NCBI GenBank assembly: GCA_019218315.1 | Contig: JAHUUI010000002.1 | Coordinates: 1 to 64,000 of the forward strand | DNA: 64,000 nucleotides | Reading direction: 5' to 3' | Source of the DNA: Cardiobacteriaceae bacterium TAE3-ERU3 | GTDB lineage: Bacteria; Pseudomonadota; Gammaproteobacteria; Cardiobacteriales; Cardiobacteriaceae | In this document: positions 1 to 8,592 of the stretch, piece after piece | Layout of the letters: the number at the start of each line of letters is the position of its first letter | Position numbering within the stretch: the stretch's first letter is position 1 | Notes under the pieces: generated by a model | Databases searched by the model: none | What the model was told of the DNA's origin: nothing | The model's input: only the letters and a program-made list of their open reading frames with translations | Translations under genes and position numbers: made by a program

Positions 1-1
1 A

Positions 2-121
2 GTCTTTTCTGTTCTCGCTATACTACTGGGGTTCAGTATATTTAAACGCATCGGGATTATCTTGACAATTAATGACGAAAACCTGCGTGCATATCTGCGT
101 GAGTACGGATTTAAATTATAG
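2..121 (+). CDS. C-terminal end of an unidentified, probably membrane protein (partial)
   Basis: An open frame enters from the left edge in phase with base 2 and ends at TAG 119-121, giving 39 residues. The first fifteen or so are hydrophobic (VFSVLAILLGFSIF), followed by a basic and then charged tail ending YGFKL. This fits a last transmembrane helix with a short cytosolic tail. Too little is present to name a family. A weak stem (151-155 with 161-165) followed by a T-rich stretch lies shortly downstream and may end the transcript. Confidence 0.45.
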   Translation, partial: VFSVLAILLGFSIFKRIGIILTINDENLRAYLREYGFKL

Positions 122-339
122 TATTGACCAAATACTATTTCATTTTTAGGGGTGACATGTTCACCGCTTTTATTTGGAGACTAGTAACTCCTTGATGAAT
201 ATTATTTGGATTGTGGAAGTTTAGACTTGATTTTACAGTTCTATAAATCAGCATTTATATTGGTATCTATTTTTGATATTTCTATATTTTATTTATATAG
301 TATGGATGCTATTTTAATTGTCATCAATAGGAGAAATTT

Positions 340-828
340 ATGAAAGAAATTTTGGGTTATGGACTATTATCATCACTCCTGATAATGCTATTTTTGTTAG
401 CTTTTCTAGGTTTTAAAAATTATAGAAAAATCATTGAGTACCTGAAATCTTTTGATAAAAAAGATCTTTTTTGGTTGGTGGTGACAGTGTTTTTAATTTG
501 TGTTCAGCTTTGGGCTTATGAGAATTTAGCTAATCTAGAGCAATCTAATGGTGACCGTGACCCATGGATAGAGCTTGCGTTGTTTTTTTCATTGCCGATT
601 GCAACAGGAGGATTGCTGAGCTTGTTCAGAAAAATTATACTTAAAGAAGTCGATGATTTGAATGTTATTGTAATTTCTATTGCACTTCTACAAGTGGCGC
701 TGGCCATCTTGATAGGAGATTTATCAGGTATCTCTATACAGACTAGATTGATTGCCACTATAGTTTCTGTTGCATTGCCTACATTTATTTTATATGAATT
801 TGATAAGATGAGAAAAAATATTAAATGA
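340..828 (+). CDS. Hypothetical multi-pass membrane protein, AT-rich
   Basis: The gene encodes 162 residues and I do not recognise the family. ATG at 340 follows AGGAGA with good spacing, so the start is well supported. Hydrophobic segments lie near residues 7-25, 44-62, 76-95, 108-127 and 134-152, predicting four or five helices, with a Lys/Asp-rich loop near 36-42 and a basic tail. Composition is unlike its neighbours: bases 361-420 contain only 17 G/C in 60. This suggests an accessory or recently acquired gene. No nearby gene hints at a function. It ends just before a bidirectional terminator hairpin. Confidence 0.7.
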   Translation: MKEILGYGLLSSLLIMLFLLAFLGFKNYRKIIEYLKSFDKKDLFWLVVTVFLICVQLWAYENLANLEQSNGDRDPWIELALFFSLPIATGGLLSLFRKIILKEVDDLNVIVISIALLQVALAILIGDLSGISIQTRLIATIVSVALPTFILYEFDKMRKNIK

Positions 829-858
829 CTCGGATTGGTATAGTTGAGCTGCTAGATA

Positions 859-890
859 ACAAAGAAGCCCTCATGCGAGGGCTTCTTTGT
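859..890. terminator. Bidirectional rho-independent terminator
   Basis: A perfect 14-bp stem (859-872 with 877-890) has an ATGC loop. It lies between the convergent membrane-protein gene and cytochrome c5 gene, with short T-rich flanks on both sides, so it probably serves both. Confidence 0.85.
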
Positions 891-905
891 GTTTGTGACG
901 GTTGG

Positions 906-1391
906 TTAGTGGCTAACGTCCGCGTGGTCAAGCATGAAGACGACCATGTCGTGGAACTGTTCGTCGCTAATTGGTGCGCCACCTTTTGGTGGCATGGCGC
1001 CAATACCTTTGATGCCGTCTTGTACCAATGTTTCGAGTGAGCCTGCGTGGTCAAGGCGTGCTTGCCAGTCATCATGGTTACCAAAGACAGGTGCACCAAG
1101 TGCTGTTGTCGCGTGGCAGGCAGCGCAAACGCTGTCGTAGGTCTGTTGAGGATCAAATGCGGCTGTTTCTGCGCTTGAAGCAACAGCTGGTGCGGCTTCG
1201 CCAACATTTAGCTTACCGACCGGAAGGATACGGGCTTCGATTAAGTTGATACGGTCAATATCGACAGAGGTGTCGGTATTTCCCCAGAAAAAGAAGGGAA
1301 GAATAAGAAATATGGGCATAAAGACAAATGCGATGATCATCATCGTTTTGGCATAGCCCGGGATAGAGGTTTGTTGCACTGTTGCCATCAT
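906..1391 (-). CDS. Membrane-anchored cytochrome c5 family protein
   Basis: This is a small c-type cytochrome of 161 residues, expected to carry electrons in the periplasm. From the chosen ATG at 1391 it has an N-terminal membrane anchor (about residues 17-37), a linker rich in Ala and Val, and a class I haem domain with CAACH at 89-93 and the axial Met in GAMPPKGG near 133. The upstream sequence reads GGAGcttcATGATG, so translation starts at 1391 or 1388. A longer frame reaching 1430 lacks a ribosome site. A palindrome about 54 bases upstream may control it. The terminator at 859-890 follows the stop. The family call rests on the haem motifs and length; the electron partner is unknown. Confidence 0.88.
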   Translation of the reverse strand: MMATVQQTSIPGYAKTMMIIAFVFMPIFLILPFFFWGNTDTSVDIDRINLIEARILPVGKLNVGEAAPAVASSAETAAFDPQQTYDSVCAACHATTALGAPVFGNHDDWQARLDHAGSLETLVQDGIKGIGAMPPKGGAPISDEQFHDMVVFMLDHADVSH

Positions 1392-1444
1392 GAAGCTCCG
1401 ATTAAGGATTATTATGTCCGTGTTACACACGGTTAAGTTTTATG

Positions 1445-1459
1445 TTGTGATTATCACAA
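1445..1459. promoter_or_regulatory. Palindromic operator candidate upstream of the cytochrome gene
   Basis: TTGTGATTATCACAA is a perfect 15-base palindrome around a central T. It lies upstream of the minus-strand cytochrome gene and downstream of the fumarase stop. The half-site TTGTGA resembles CRP/FNR-family halves, but the spacing (three bases) is shorter than the usual CRP or FNR box, so I do not name the regulator. Confidence 0.45.
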
Positions 1460-1545
1460 AAACCCTATAACAGCGCAAGCGTTAGTAGACTTTTACTTAT
1501 CATAGAGGATAGATGTGCCACAGCCGCCTCTTGTTAATAGGTAAT

Positions 1546-3096
1546 CTAATCTGGCTTTGGGCCGCTAAGGGGAGCGCTTTTAACGGCAATATTGGAAATC
1601 TTTTGTTGCCATTTTTTTGGTGCCGTAGCATGAATGGAATGGCCATTTATATCTACAGCAACGGTAACGGGCATATCTTCTACTTCAAATTCGTATATGG
1701 CTTCCATGCCCAGTTCCGGAAATGCAATAACCTTTGCGCTTTTGATGGCCTTCGATACGAGATAGGCTGCTCCACCAACCGCAATTAGATAGACTGCTTT
1801 ATTTTTAGCGATGGCTTCGCATGTTTCGGGGCTGCGCTCGGATTTTCCGATCATGCCAAGCAGGCCTGTTTTGGCGAGTAGTTGTGTGGTGAACTTATCC
1901 ATTCTTGAAGCTGTTGTAGGGCCAGCAGGACCAACTACCTCATCTCTAACCGGGTCAACGGGGCCAACGTAATAAATCATTTTTCCGTTTAAATCCACCG
2001 GTAGCGGTTGATTGTTTTCAATCAGATCAGCCATGCGTTTATGTGCTGCATCACGCCCGGTATAAAGCGTGCCACTGAGTAATAGAGTCTCTCCAGCTTG
2101 CCAGTCTTTGATATTTTCCCGTTTAAGTGCGTTGAGGTTAATGCGGCGGACATTTTGTTGGTTAAGAGTAATATCCGGCCAGTCGTTCAGATTTGGTGGA
2201 GGTAGGTAAGCTGGGCCACTACCATCCAGCGTGAAAGTAATATGGCGCGTTGCTGCGCAGTTTGGAATCATCGCAACGGGTTTTGATGCAGCATGTGTGG
2301 GGTAGTCGAGAATTTTTACGTCAAGTACCGTCGTCAATCCTCCTAATCCTTGCGCACCAATACCCAGCGCATTGATCTGGTCAAAAAGCTTTAAACGCAA
2401 TGCTTCCAATGTATCGAGTTTTGCACCTGTTGCAGCTTTTGCCTTGATCTTGTGGATATCTATATGGCTCATTAGTGATGCCTTCGCAAGCAGCATTGCT
2501 TTTTCAGGAGAGCCACCAATGCCAATACCGATGATGCCGGGTGGGCACCATCCAGCACCCATTTGGGGAATGCGGTCAAGTACCCAGTCCTCAATAGAAT
2601 CAGAAGGGTTAAGCATGGTAAAGCTGGCTTTGTTTTCTGATCCACCTCCTTTGGCTGCGCAGGTTATCTCGACTTTATCTCCGGGGACGATTTCGGTATG
2701 AATGACGGCGGGTGTATTGTCCTTGGTGTTTTTGCGGATGCCAGCTGGGTCACATACAACAGAAGCGCGTAAGAGATTGTCTGAATGTGTATAAGCCCGG
2801 CGAACACCTTCATTAATCATATCGGTGATGCTCATCGTGCTATTCCAGTGTACGTCCATGCCTATTTTTAAAAAGACTGTCGCAATCCCTGTGTCCTGAC
2901 ATATCGGCCGGCGACCTTCAGCACACATACGGCTGTTGATCAATATTTGTGCCATGGCATGTTTGGCAGCTTCACTTTCTTCCTTTGCCCAAGCCTCACT
3001 AAGTGCATGAATATAGTCAGGAGGGTGGTAGTAGCTAATATATTGAAATGCATCTGTAATGCTGGTGATGAAATCGTGTTGTGTAATTGTGCTCAT
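1546..3096 (-). CDS. fumA: Class I (iron-sulfur) fumarate hydratase
   Basis: This enzyme interconverts fumarate and malate in the TCA cycle in the cytosol, using a 4Fe-4S cluster. At 516 residues it matches the single-chain class I fumarases. The three expected cluster cysteines are visible at about C66 (ICQDTG), C184 (GWCPPG) and C280 (PNCAAT). The N-terminal alpha domain is followed by a C-terminal beta domain containing GPTTASRMD and KSERSP. The gene stands alone, divergent from rluC. Class I enzymes are oxygen-sensitive, and I see no class II fumC in the window. Confidence 0.95.
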   Translation of the reverse strand: MSTITQHDFITSITDAFQYISYYHPPDYIHALSEAWAKEESEAAKHAMAQILINSRMCAEGRRPICQDTGIATVFLKIGMDVHWNSTMSITDMINEGVRRAYTHSDNLLRASVVCDPAGIRKNTKDNTPAVIHTEIVPGDKVEITCAAKGGGSENKASFTMLNPSDSIEDWVLDRIPQMGAGWCPPGIIGIGIGGSPEKAMLLAKASLMSHIDIHKIKAKAATGAKLDTLEALRLKLFDQINALGIGAQGLGGLTTVLDVKILDYPTHAASKPVAMIPNCAATRHITFTLDGSGPAYLPPPNLNDWPDITLNQQNVRRINLNALKRENIKDWQAGETLLLSGTLYTGRDAAHKRMADLIENNQPLPVDLNGKMIYYVGPVDPVRDEVVGPAGPTTASRMDKFTTQLLAKTGLLGMIGKSERSPETCEAIAKNKAVYLIAVGGAAYLVSKAIKSAKVIAFPELGMEAIYEFEVEDMPVTVAVDINGHSIHATAPKKWQQKISNIAVKSAPLSGPKPD

Positions 3097-3318
3097 GATG
3101 AATGTTTTATTATGTCGTTAGAGTACTTAATCATACACTGCCCATTGCGCGGTTGATGAATACCTCTCAGGCAAGATCTTTGGTCAATGATGAGCTTGCC
3201 TACATATCTTCATCTTTTTTACCTGTAGCTTTTAAATAAATAATGTACTGAAAAGCGGCCGTGATACTGCCACTAAAAGTGCTTTGGTATAGAATGCCGT
3301 GCTTTGTATAACTCCGGA

Positions 3319-4251
3319 ATGACTATGGACACTGATCGCGTACACTTTTTGACTATCGAGGCGGCCGATGATGGGCAACGCGTTGATAACTTTATTCGTA
3401 AACGCTATCCGAATTTGCCGAAAAGCCGTATTTATCAGATGTTGCGTAAAGGTGAAGCGCGTCTCAATAAGAAGCGCATCAAGCCAACAGACCGTATCCA
3501 AACCGGTGATATGTTGCGCTTACCTCCGATCCCTGATGGTACTCGCCAAGCGCAATGGGTACCGCCACGTTGGCAGGAAGTCGTAAAGAGCAACGTGCTG
3601 TACGAGGATGATGATTTCCTTATTATCAATAAGCCAGCAGGGTTAGCTGTGCATAGTGGTAGCGGGCAGGAATTTGGCGTGATTGATGTGGTCCGATCAG
3701 AGTGGGGAGAGCATTATGCAGAGCTTGCGCACCGTCTTGATCGTGAGACATCAGGCTGTCTGGTGCTGGGTAAGCATCGGGATGCGTTGGCTGTATTTCA
3801 GCAAGCAATGCAGGATGATGAGGTGGAAAAGCGCTACTGGTGCTTGGTAGCTGGGCAATGGGATGCGAATTGCACCGAAGTTTCTCTCAAGCTTGCCAAG
3901 CGCGATGAAGGCATGGTGGTTGCTGATGATGGTAAGGACGCGCATACGTGGTTCTTCATCATCCGCGCTTTGCAGAATCTGACGTTATTGGAAGCATTGC
4001 TCGACACAGGGCGTACGCATCAGATTCGCGTGTCAGTTGCCGAGAAAGGGCATCCGATCATTGGTGATGGTAAATACGGTGATTTTGCGCTGAACCGCCG
4101 GTTCGCGGCGAATGGCTTTGAGGGTATGTTTTTACATGCGCGTAGTATCCGCTTTACTTACAAAAATAAAGTTATCCAAACGCAGGCGCCTTTGCCTGAA
4201 AAAGCACAACATTTGTTAGATAAACTTGAAGAGGTTGACCATGACTTATGA
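3319..4251 (+). CDS. rluC: 23S rRNA pseudouridine synthase, RluC type
   Basis: RluC modifies uridines 955, 2504 and 2580 of 23S rRNA. The 310-residue protein has an N-terminal S4 RNA-binding domain (about residues 15-70) and an RsuA/RluD-type catalytic domain with the signature HRLDRETSG; the catalytic Asp is near residue 141. ATG 3319 and ATG 3325 are both possible, the latter having a GGA eight bases upstream. An in-frame TTG at 3304 has no support. The stop overlaps the start of sppA (4241), implying translational coupling. The rluC-sppA pair is common in gammaproteobacteria. Confidence 0.93.
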   Translation: MTMDTDRVHFLTIEAADDGQRVDNFIRKRYPNLPKSRIYQMLRKGEARLNKKRIKPTDRIQTGDMLRLPPIPDGTRQAQWVPPRWQEVVKSNVLYEDDDFLIINKPAGLAVHSGSGQEFGVIDVVRSEWGEHYAELAHRLDRETSGCLVLGKHRDALAVFQQAMQDDEVEKRYWCLVAGQWDANCTEVSLKLAKRDEGMVVADDGKDAHTWFFIIRALQNLTLLEALLDTGRTHQIRVSVAEKGHPIIGDGKYGDFALNRRFAANGFEGMFLHARSIRFTYKNKVIQTQAPLPEKAQHLLDKLEEVDHDL

Positions 4252-5197
4252 TGAAGAACGCGCATTGGCGCAGGTTGCCAATGAAGCGATTATTGAATTA
4301 CGCCGGCGCAGACGGTGGAAGATTTTTTTCCGCTTGGTGTGGCTGCTGATTGTGCTCGCTATTGTTGCCCGCGCAGTTGTAGGTAGTAAAGAAGAAAAAG
4401 CTTATCCGAGCAACTCAGAGCATGTTGCTGTGGTTGAAGTTGATGGCGTTATTGCTCCGGGTATGCCAGCGAGTGCTGAGGATCTTAACGAAGCACTGAC
4501 CGATGCTTTTGAAAATACGCACTCTAAAGCGGTGATTTTGGCAATTAACTCCCCGGGTGGTTCACCGGTGCAGTCCGGGCAAGTGTATCGCACGATTGAT
4601 CGGCTGAAGAAAAAGCACGATAAAAAAGTCTATGCGGTGATTAGTGACGTGGGTGCGTCCGGTGCATATTTTATTGCCGCTGCAGCGGATGAAATTTACG
4701 CAGATCCGGCGAGTATTGTCGGTTCAATCGGCGTGATTTCGCAATCAGTTGGGGTTGAAGGATTGATGGACAAGCTCGGCATTCAGGGGCGTACGTTCAA
4801 AGCGGGTAAATATAAAGATTTTCTTAATCCTACCAAGCCTTTGGAAGGGTTCGAAGTTGCGCACATGGATAGCGTACTAGCTGACGTACATCAGCAGTTT
4901 ATCGATGCGGTGAAAGCAGGGCGTGGTGATCGTTTGGTCGACCCCAAAGCCAATAACTTGTTTACCGGTCTATTCTGGAGTGGGCAGCAAGCTAAGCAGT
5001 TAGGGTTGGTCGACGGATTGGCGTCCACTCGTGAATTGGTCGATGAGCTTTATGGCAGTGATATGGAAACGGTGCTCTATTCTCCTGCTTTGTCGCCTTG
5101 GCAGCAGTTGTCGCGTGACTTGAAGAGTGAAGTCACGCAACAGGTCAATACGCTATTTGGCACACACCAACAGGTCAGCGCCGTACTCGCTAAATAA
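4241..5197 (+). CDS. sppA: Signal peptide peptidase SppA, short form
   Basis: This is a membrane-bound serine protease of family S49 that degrades cleaved signal peptides. The 318-residue product is the short single-domain form. An arginine-rich cytosolic start is followed by one membrane helix (about 26-47) and the protease domain. The nucleophile Ser lies in DVGASGAYF near residue 140, and the general-base Lys is expected in the AGKYKDF segment near 190. ATG 4241 follows GAGG at a suitable distance and overlaps the end of rluC. The last 45 bases overlap the convergent Maf gene in coding sequence. Confidence 0.92.
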   Translation: MTYDEERALAQVANEAIIELRRRRRWKIFFRLVWLLIVLAIVARAVVGSKEEKAYPSNSEHVAVVEVDGVIAPGMPASAEDLNEALTDAFENTHSKAVILAINSPGGSPVQSGQVYRTIDRLKKKHDKKVYAVISDVGASGAYFIAAAADEIYADPASIVGSIGVISQSVGVEGLMDKLGIQGRTFKAGKYKDFLNPTKPLEGFEVAHMDSVLADVHQQFIDAVKAGRGDRLVDPKANNLFTGLFWSGQQAKQLGLVDGLASTRELVDELYGSDMETVLYSPALSPWQQLSRDLKSEVTQQVNTLFGTHQQVSAVLAK

Positions 5198-5731
5198 TTC
5201 ATTGAGTGCGATCAGCGGTAAACCAATCAGTGCGTTGGGGTCTCGGCCTTCCAATGCACTGAATAGTAGAATGCCAAGCCCTTCGGATTTGAAACTGCCA
5301 GCGCAGTTGAGTGGCTGCTCAAGGGCAATATAGCGGCGGATAGTTGCGTCATCGAGGTCACGAAATACGACGTCAAATGGCTCGACGATTGTTTTGCAGG
5401 TATCGCCGTGGCGTAGGCATAGACCAGTAAGAAAGCGCACACGCTTGCCGCTAAAGCGCTGTAATTGCGCGATGGCATTGGCTTCGCTGTGTGGCTTACC
5501 AAGAATGTCGCCATCAAGTGTGGCAACTTGGTCCGAGCCAATCACAAAGGTATTCTCATCGGCCGCTACAGCTTGTGCTTTGGCTTCGGCCAGCCGTGCG
5601 ACCAATTGTGCTGCCGTTTCACCTTGCTGCGTAGTTTCATCTACCTCGGGCTTTGCCGTGGTAAAATCCAGCCGCAATGTATCCAGGCATTGGCGACGAT
5701 AGATTGAAGTGGATGCAAGAATAATCTGCAT
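5153..5731 (-). CDS. yceF: Maf-family nucleotide pyrophosphatase (YceF-like)
   Basis: Maf/YceF proteins hydrolyse modified nucleoside triphosphates; the YceF branch prefers 7-methyl-GTP. The 192-residue product begins with the family motif IILASTSIYRRQ and contains the conserved KPEVDE, IGSDQVA and GKPHSEANA segments. I start it at ATG 5731, preceded by a GGTG-type ribosome site; a longer frame from 5761 would add ten hydrophobic residues that the family lacks. It converges on sppA with a 45-base coding overlap. In enterobacteria the homologue is near rluC and rpmF-plsX, which are not seen here. The subfamily choice is less certain than the family. Confidence 0.87.
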   Translation of the reverse strand: MQIILASTSIYRRQCLDTLRLDFTTAKPEVDETTQQGETAAQLVARLAEAKAQAVAADENTFVIGSDQVATLDGDILGKPHSEANAIAQLQRFSGKRVRFLTGLCLRHGDTCKTIVEPFDVVFRDLDDATIRRYIALEQPLNCAGSFKSEGLGILLFSALEGRDPNALIGLPLIALNELFSEYGADLLVCAK

Positions 5732-5762
5732 GTAGATCACCGTAAGTAAAAAGAATGACATT

Positions 5763-6716
5763 ATGACAAAAAAAAACCAACAAGAGCAGGACGCAACATT
5801 TGACTGGCAACTGATTCACCCACGGTTTTGGGGGCATTGGCTATTGCTCGGGTTGTTGCGCTTTGTGGTATTACTGCCTTATTCACTGCGTATGGGGATC
5901 GGCAGCCTGCTCGGCAAGCTGATGTTTGCGGTGATGCGCTATCGCCGGGAGATCAGTATCGTCAATATTGATAAGGCTTTTCCTGAATTGTCCACCTCGG
6001 AGCGCGAACAGCTGCTCGATGAATTTAGCAAGAACCTCGGTCGTGGCGTGATAGAAATGGGTATGGCCTGGTTTTCGCGTGACAATGAGCTATTGCGTCG
6101 CTGCGATTTTGAAGGCGATGAACATAGCCTTGCATTACTTCAAGATGATGATACGCCAGTAATACTGGTCGGTATGCATACAACGATGCTTGAGCTGGGG
6201 TTGCGTCTGCTTGGACTGTATGTTGATGCAGGTGGGCTATACAAGCCTATTCATGATCCTCTGATTGATCGCTGGTTGCGTCAATTACGTGGCAGTATCG
6301 CGACTGAGTTGGTACAGGCACAAAATATGCGCCATATTTTGCGTTTTCTTAGAGATGGCAACAACTTATGGTATGCCTTTGATCAGGATATGGGGCCAAG
6401 AGTGAGTGTGTTTGCACCATTCTTTGGCATCGAGGCTGCAACGGTTAACGTCTTACCCAAGCTGCGTGAACGTACTGATGCACACTGGGTGCCGGTATTC
6501 ATGTGGCGTGAGGATGATTGGCGCTACAGCGTGCGGGTGTTGCCGGAAATTGAGGCAATTGAAGGTGAAACCGATGAAGCACTGATGACGCGGGTCAATG
6601 CCATTTTCGAGCAGGAAATCCGTGCCCATCCTGCGCAGTATTATTGGGTACATCGTCGCTTTAAAAGTACGCCAACAGGTCGTATTGAAGACTATCCAGA
6701 TAAGAGCGAGATGTGA
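5763..6716 (+). CDS. LpxL/HtrB-type lysophospholipid or lipid A acyltransferase
   Basis: The 317-residue protein has the LpxL/HtrB fold: an N-terminal membrane segment (about 25-55) and the catalytic H-x4-E signature as HTTMLE, with His139 and Glu144. Further conserved pieces are GGLYKPIHDPLIDRW, the DQDMG segment and the C-terminal YYWVHRRFKS motif. Such enzymes add a secondary acyl chain to lipid A (or a related lipid) at the inner membrane. The exact acyl donor and position cannot be read from sequence. It is divergent from the Maf gene and its stop overlaps the next start by one base, so it is probably cotranscribed with the racemase and MFS genes. Confidence 0.9.
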   Translation: MTKKNQQEQDATFDWQLIHPRFWGHWLLLGLLRFVVLLPYSLRMGIGSLLGKLMFAVMRYRREISIVNIDKAFPELSTSEREQLLDEFSKNLGRGVIEMGMAWFSRDNELLRRCDFEGDEHSLALLQDDDTPVILVGMHTTMLELGLRLLGLYVDAGGLYKPIHDPLIDRWLRQLRGSIATELVQAQNMRHILRFLRDGNNLWYAFDQDMGPRVSVFAPFFGIEAATVNVLPKLRERTDAHWVPVFMWREDDWRYSVRVLPEIEAIEGETDEALMTRVNAIFEQEIRAHPAQYYWVHRRFKSTPTGRIEDYPDKSEM

Positions 6717-7402
6717 TGCAAAAAATAGGCTTGGTTGGCGGCTTGAGTTGGGTTTCTACGCTTGAGTATTACCGCTGTATCAACGAATTGGCGCGCGAAG
6801 CGCGTGGTGGACATTTCAGCGCTGATATTGCATTGGAAAGTATTGATGAAGGGCGTTTTCTCGCAGCACAACATGCCGACCCTCAAGAGCGTGAGTGTGC
6901 TGCGCTTATTGCCTCGGCTGTTGACCGCGTTCAGGGCAGTGGGGCTTGCGTGGTTGCGCTTTGTGCCAATGGCTTGCACCGCTTTGTCGATGATCTCGCG
7001 TTACTTGAAGGCACTACTTTGGTCAATATCGCTGAAGCGACAGCCAAAGCAGTACAAAAAGCCGGTTGCTCTCGAGTTGGCTTGCTTGGGGTCAAGGCGA
7101 CGATGCAAGGGAACTTTTATCGCGCTGCATTGGCGACCAAAGGTATTGAAGTAGTAGTGCCAAGCCTTGAGGTTCAGGAAGAGGTACATAGGATCATCAT
7201 TGATGAATTGGTGATGAACCATTTTAGCGAAGCGACTGCTGCACAGATGCGTGAAATCGTTGCCGACCTTGATGCTGAAGCAGTGATATTGGGCTGTACT
7301 GAAATTCCGCTACTGTTGCCTGAGCGTGAGGTCGGTGGAAAAGCATTATTCGCCACGACTGAAATTCATTGCCGCGAAATCGTACGCCAAGCTTTATTGT
7401 GA
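6716..7402 (+). CDS. Aspartate/glutamate racemase family protein
   Basis: This family inverts the alpha carbon of amino acids using two cysteines and no cofactor. The 228-residue protein starts MQKIGLVGGLSW, typical of the YgeA/RacX branch. It has both expected cysteines: C83 in VALCANGLHR and C194 in ILGCTEIPLL. ATG 6716 overlaps the TGA of the acyltransferase, and the stop overlaps a GTG that can start the next gene. The true substrate (Asp, Glu or a broader set) is unknown. Its linkage to an envelope acyltransferase and an MFS exporter hints at, but does not prove, D-amino-acid use. Confidence 0.88.
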   Translation: MQKIGLVGGLSWVSTLEYYRCINELAREARGGHFSADIALESIDEGRFLAAQHADPQERECAALIASAVDRVQGSGACVVALCANGLHRFVDDLALLEGTTLVNIAEATAKAVQKAGCSRVGLLGVKATMQGNFYRAALATKGIEVVVPSLEVQEEVHRIIIDELVMNHFSEATAAQMREIVADLDAEAVILGCTEIPLLLPEREVGGKALFATTEIHCREIVRQALL

Positions 7403-8592
7403 ATTGCGTCGTGAGTAAGCAAGAGGGTATTGCGTTTAAAGCCGCGTTGCTTGGTATCTCCATCTTTCTACTATCGCACCTTGCGATTGCGCCCGCGATC
7501 CCCAAGTTGTATCAACTTTATCAGCAGCAGAATCCAGATATTGGCTTGGCTTCGGTCGAAAGCCTCGTCACCATGCCCGCTGCAATGATTACTTTGTTTG
7601 TCCTACTCAGCGATGGGGTGGCCCGAAGGTTGGGTAAAAAGCGTACCGTGTTACTTGGTTTGGGCTTAACATTGATGGCTGGCGTTGCGCCATTTTTCTT
7701 GACGGATTTTGTGTGGGTAATGGTCAGCCGCGTATTGCTCGGTATTGGCATTGGCTTGTATAACGCGCTGTCGATCAGTTTGCTCAGTGATTTTTACCAC
7801 GGTCAGCAACGCAGCAACATGATCGGACTGCGTACATCGTTCCTTAATATCGGCAAAGCTCTGACGACCTTTATTGCCGGTTATGCACTGATTTATGGCG
7901 CTGAATATACGTTTCTTGTTTATGTGTTGGTTGTGCCGGTGTGGATATTGTTCGTGCTGTATGTACCTGAACCACAATTATTACAGCACCAGCAGCAGAA
8001 TCGCCAAGCGATGTGGGGTAAGAATACCTTTGGAATTTGCCTGCTGACTTTTCTCGTCGGCGTCTGCTATATCGGTGCAACGGTGAAAATACCGACATTG
8101 CTCGTCAGCTATCACGGCTTGGGCGATGATGATAGCCGCAATATGCTCACCGTCCTGGCTATTAGTGGCACATTGCTCGGCTTTGTTTTTGGTCAAATAT
8201 TTAGCCGTTTACAGGGTTGGATGTTGTCGTTAATGCTTTTGATCATGGCATTGGGCAATGTGCTATTTGCATCAACTTCAAGCGTAGCGCTGCTTTATCT
8301 TGGCTCAATATTCATCGGTCTTGCTTTTGTTGGCACGATGTCGAGTATTTTTTGCTTGATTACGCAGCAGTTTGCGGCTCAAAAAGTTTTATTCGTGACC
8401 AGTATGGCGCTGGCCGCGGGCAATATCGGCGCACTTGCCGCACCAGCTGTATTAACCAAATTGCCTGAACTGTTAGGGTTTGATCATTTGGTTATGCCGT
8501 TTTATATCACCACAGCCATTTTGCTTGTCAGTATGGTTGCCAATATTTTGTTGGCTAAGCCGTGGTTGGGCTTAAGGTCTGCGTACAATTGA
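7399..8592 (+). CDS. MFS transporter
   Basis: This is a major facilitator superfamily permease of about 397 residues with some twelve hydrophobic segments. Between helices 2 and 3 it carries the usual loop motif as DGVARRLGKKR. I take GTG 7399, which overlaps the racemase stop as GTGA; GTG 7411 is an alternative, and neither has a strong ribosome site. The substrate cannot be told. Linkage to the racemase suggests an amino acid or related metabolite. The 3' end overlaps the convergent EamA gene by 21 bases. Confidence 0.85.
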   Translation: MNCVVSKQEGIAFKAALLGISIFLLSHLAIAPAIPKLYQLYQQQNPDIGLASVESLVTMPAAMITLFVLLSDGVARRLGKKRTVLLGLGLTLMAGVAPFFLTDFVWVMVSRVLLGIGIGLYNALSISLLSDFYHGQQRSNMIGLRTSFLNIGKALTTFIAGYALIYGAEYTFLVYVLVVPVWILFVLYVPEPQLLQHQQQNRQAMWGKNTFGICLLTFLVGVCYIGATVKIPTLLVSYHGLGDDDSRNMLTVLAISGTLLGFVFGQIFSRLQGWMLSLMLLIMALGNVLFASTSSVALLYLGSIFIGLAFVGTMSSIFCLITQQFAAQKVLFVTSMALAAGNIGALAAPAVLTKLPELLGFDHLVMPFYITTAILLVSMVANILLAKPWLGLRSAYN

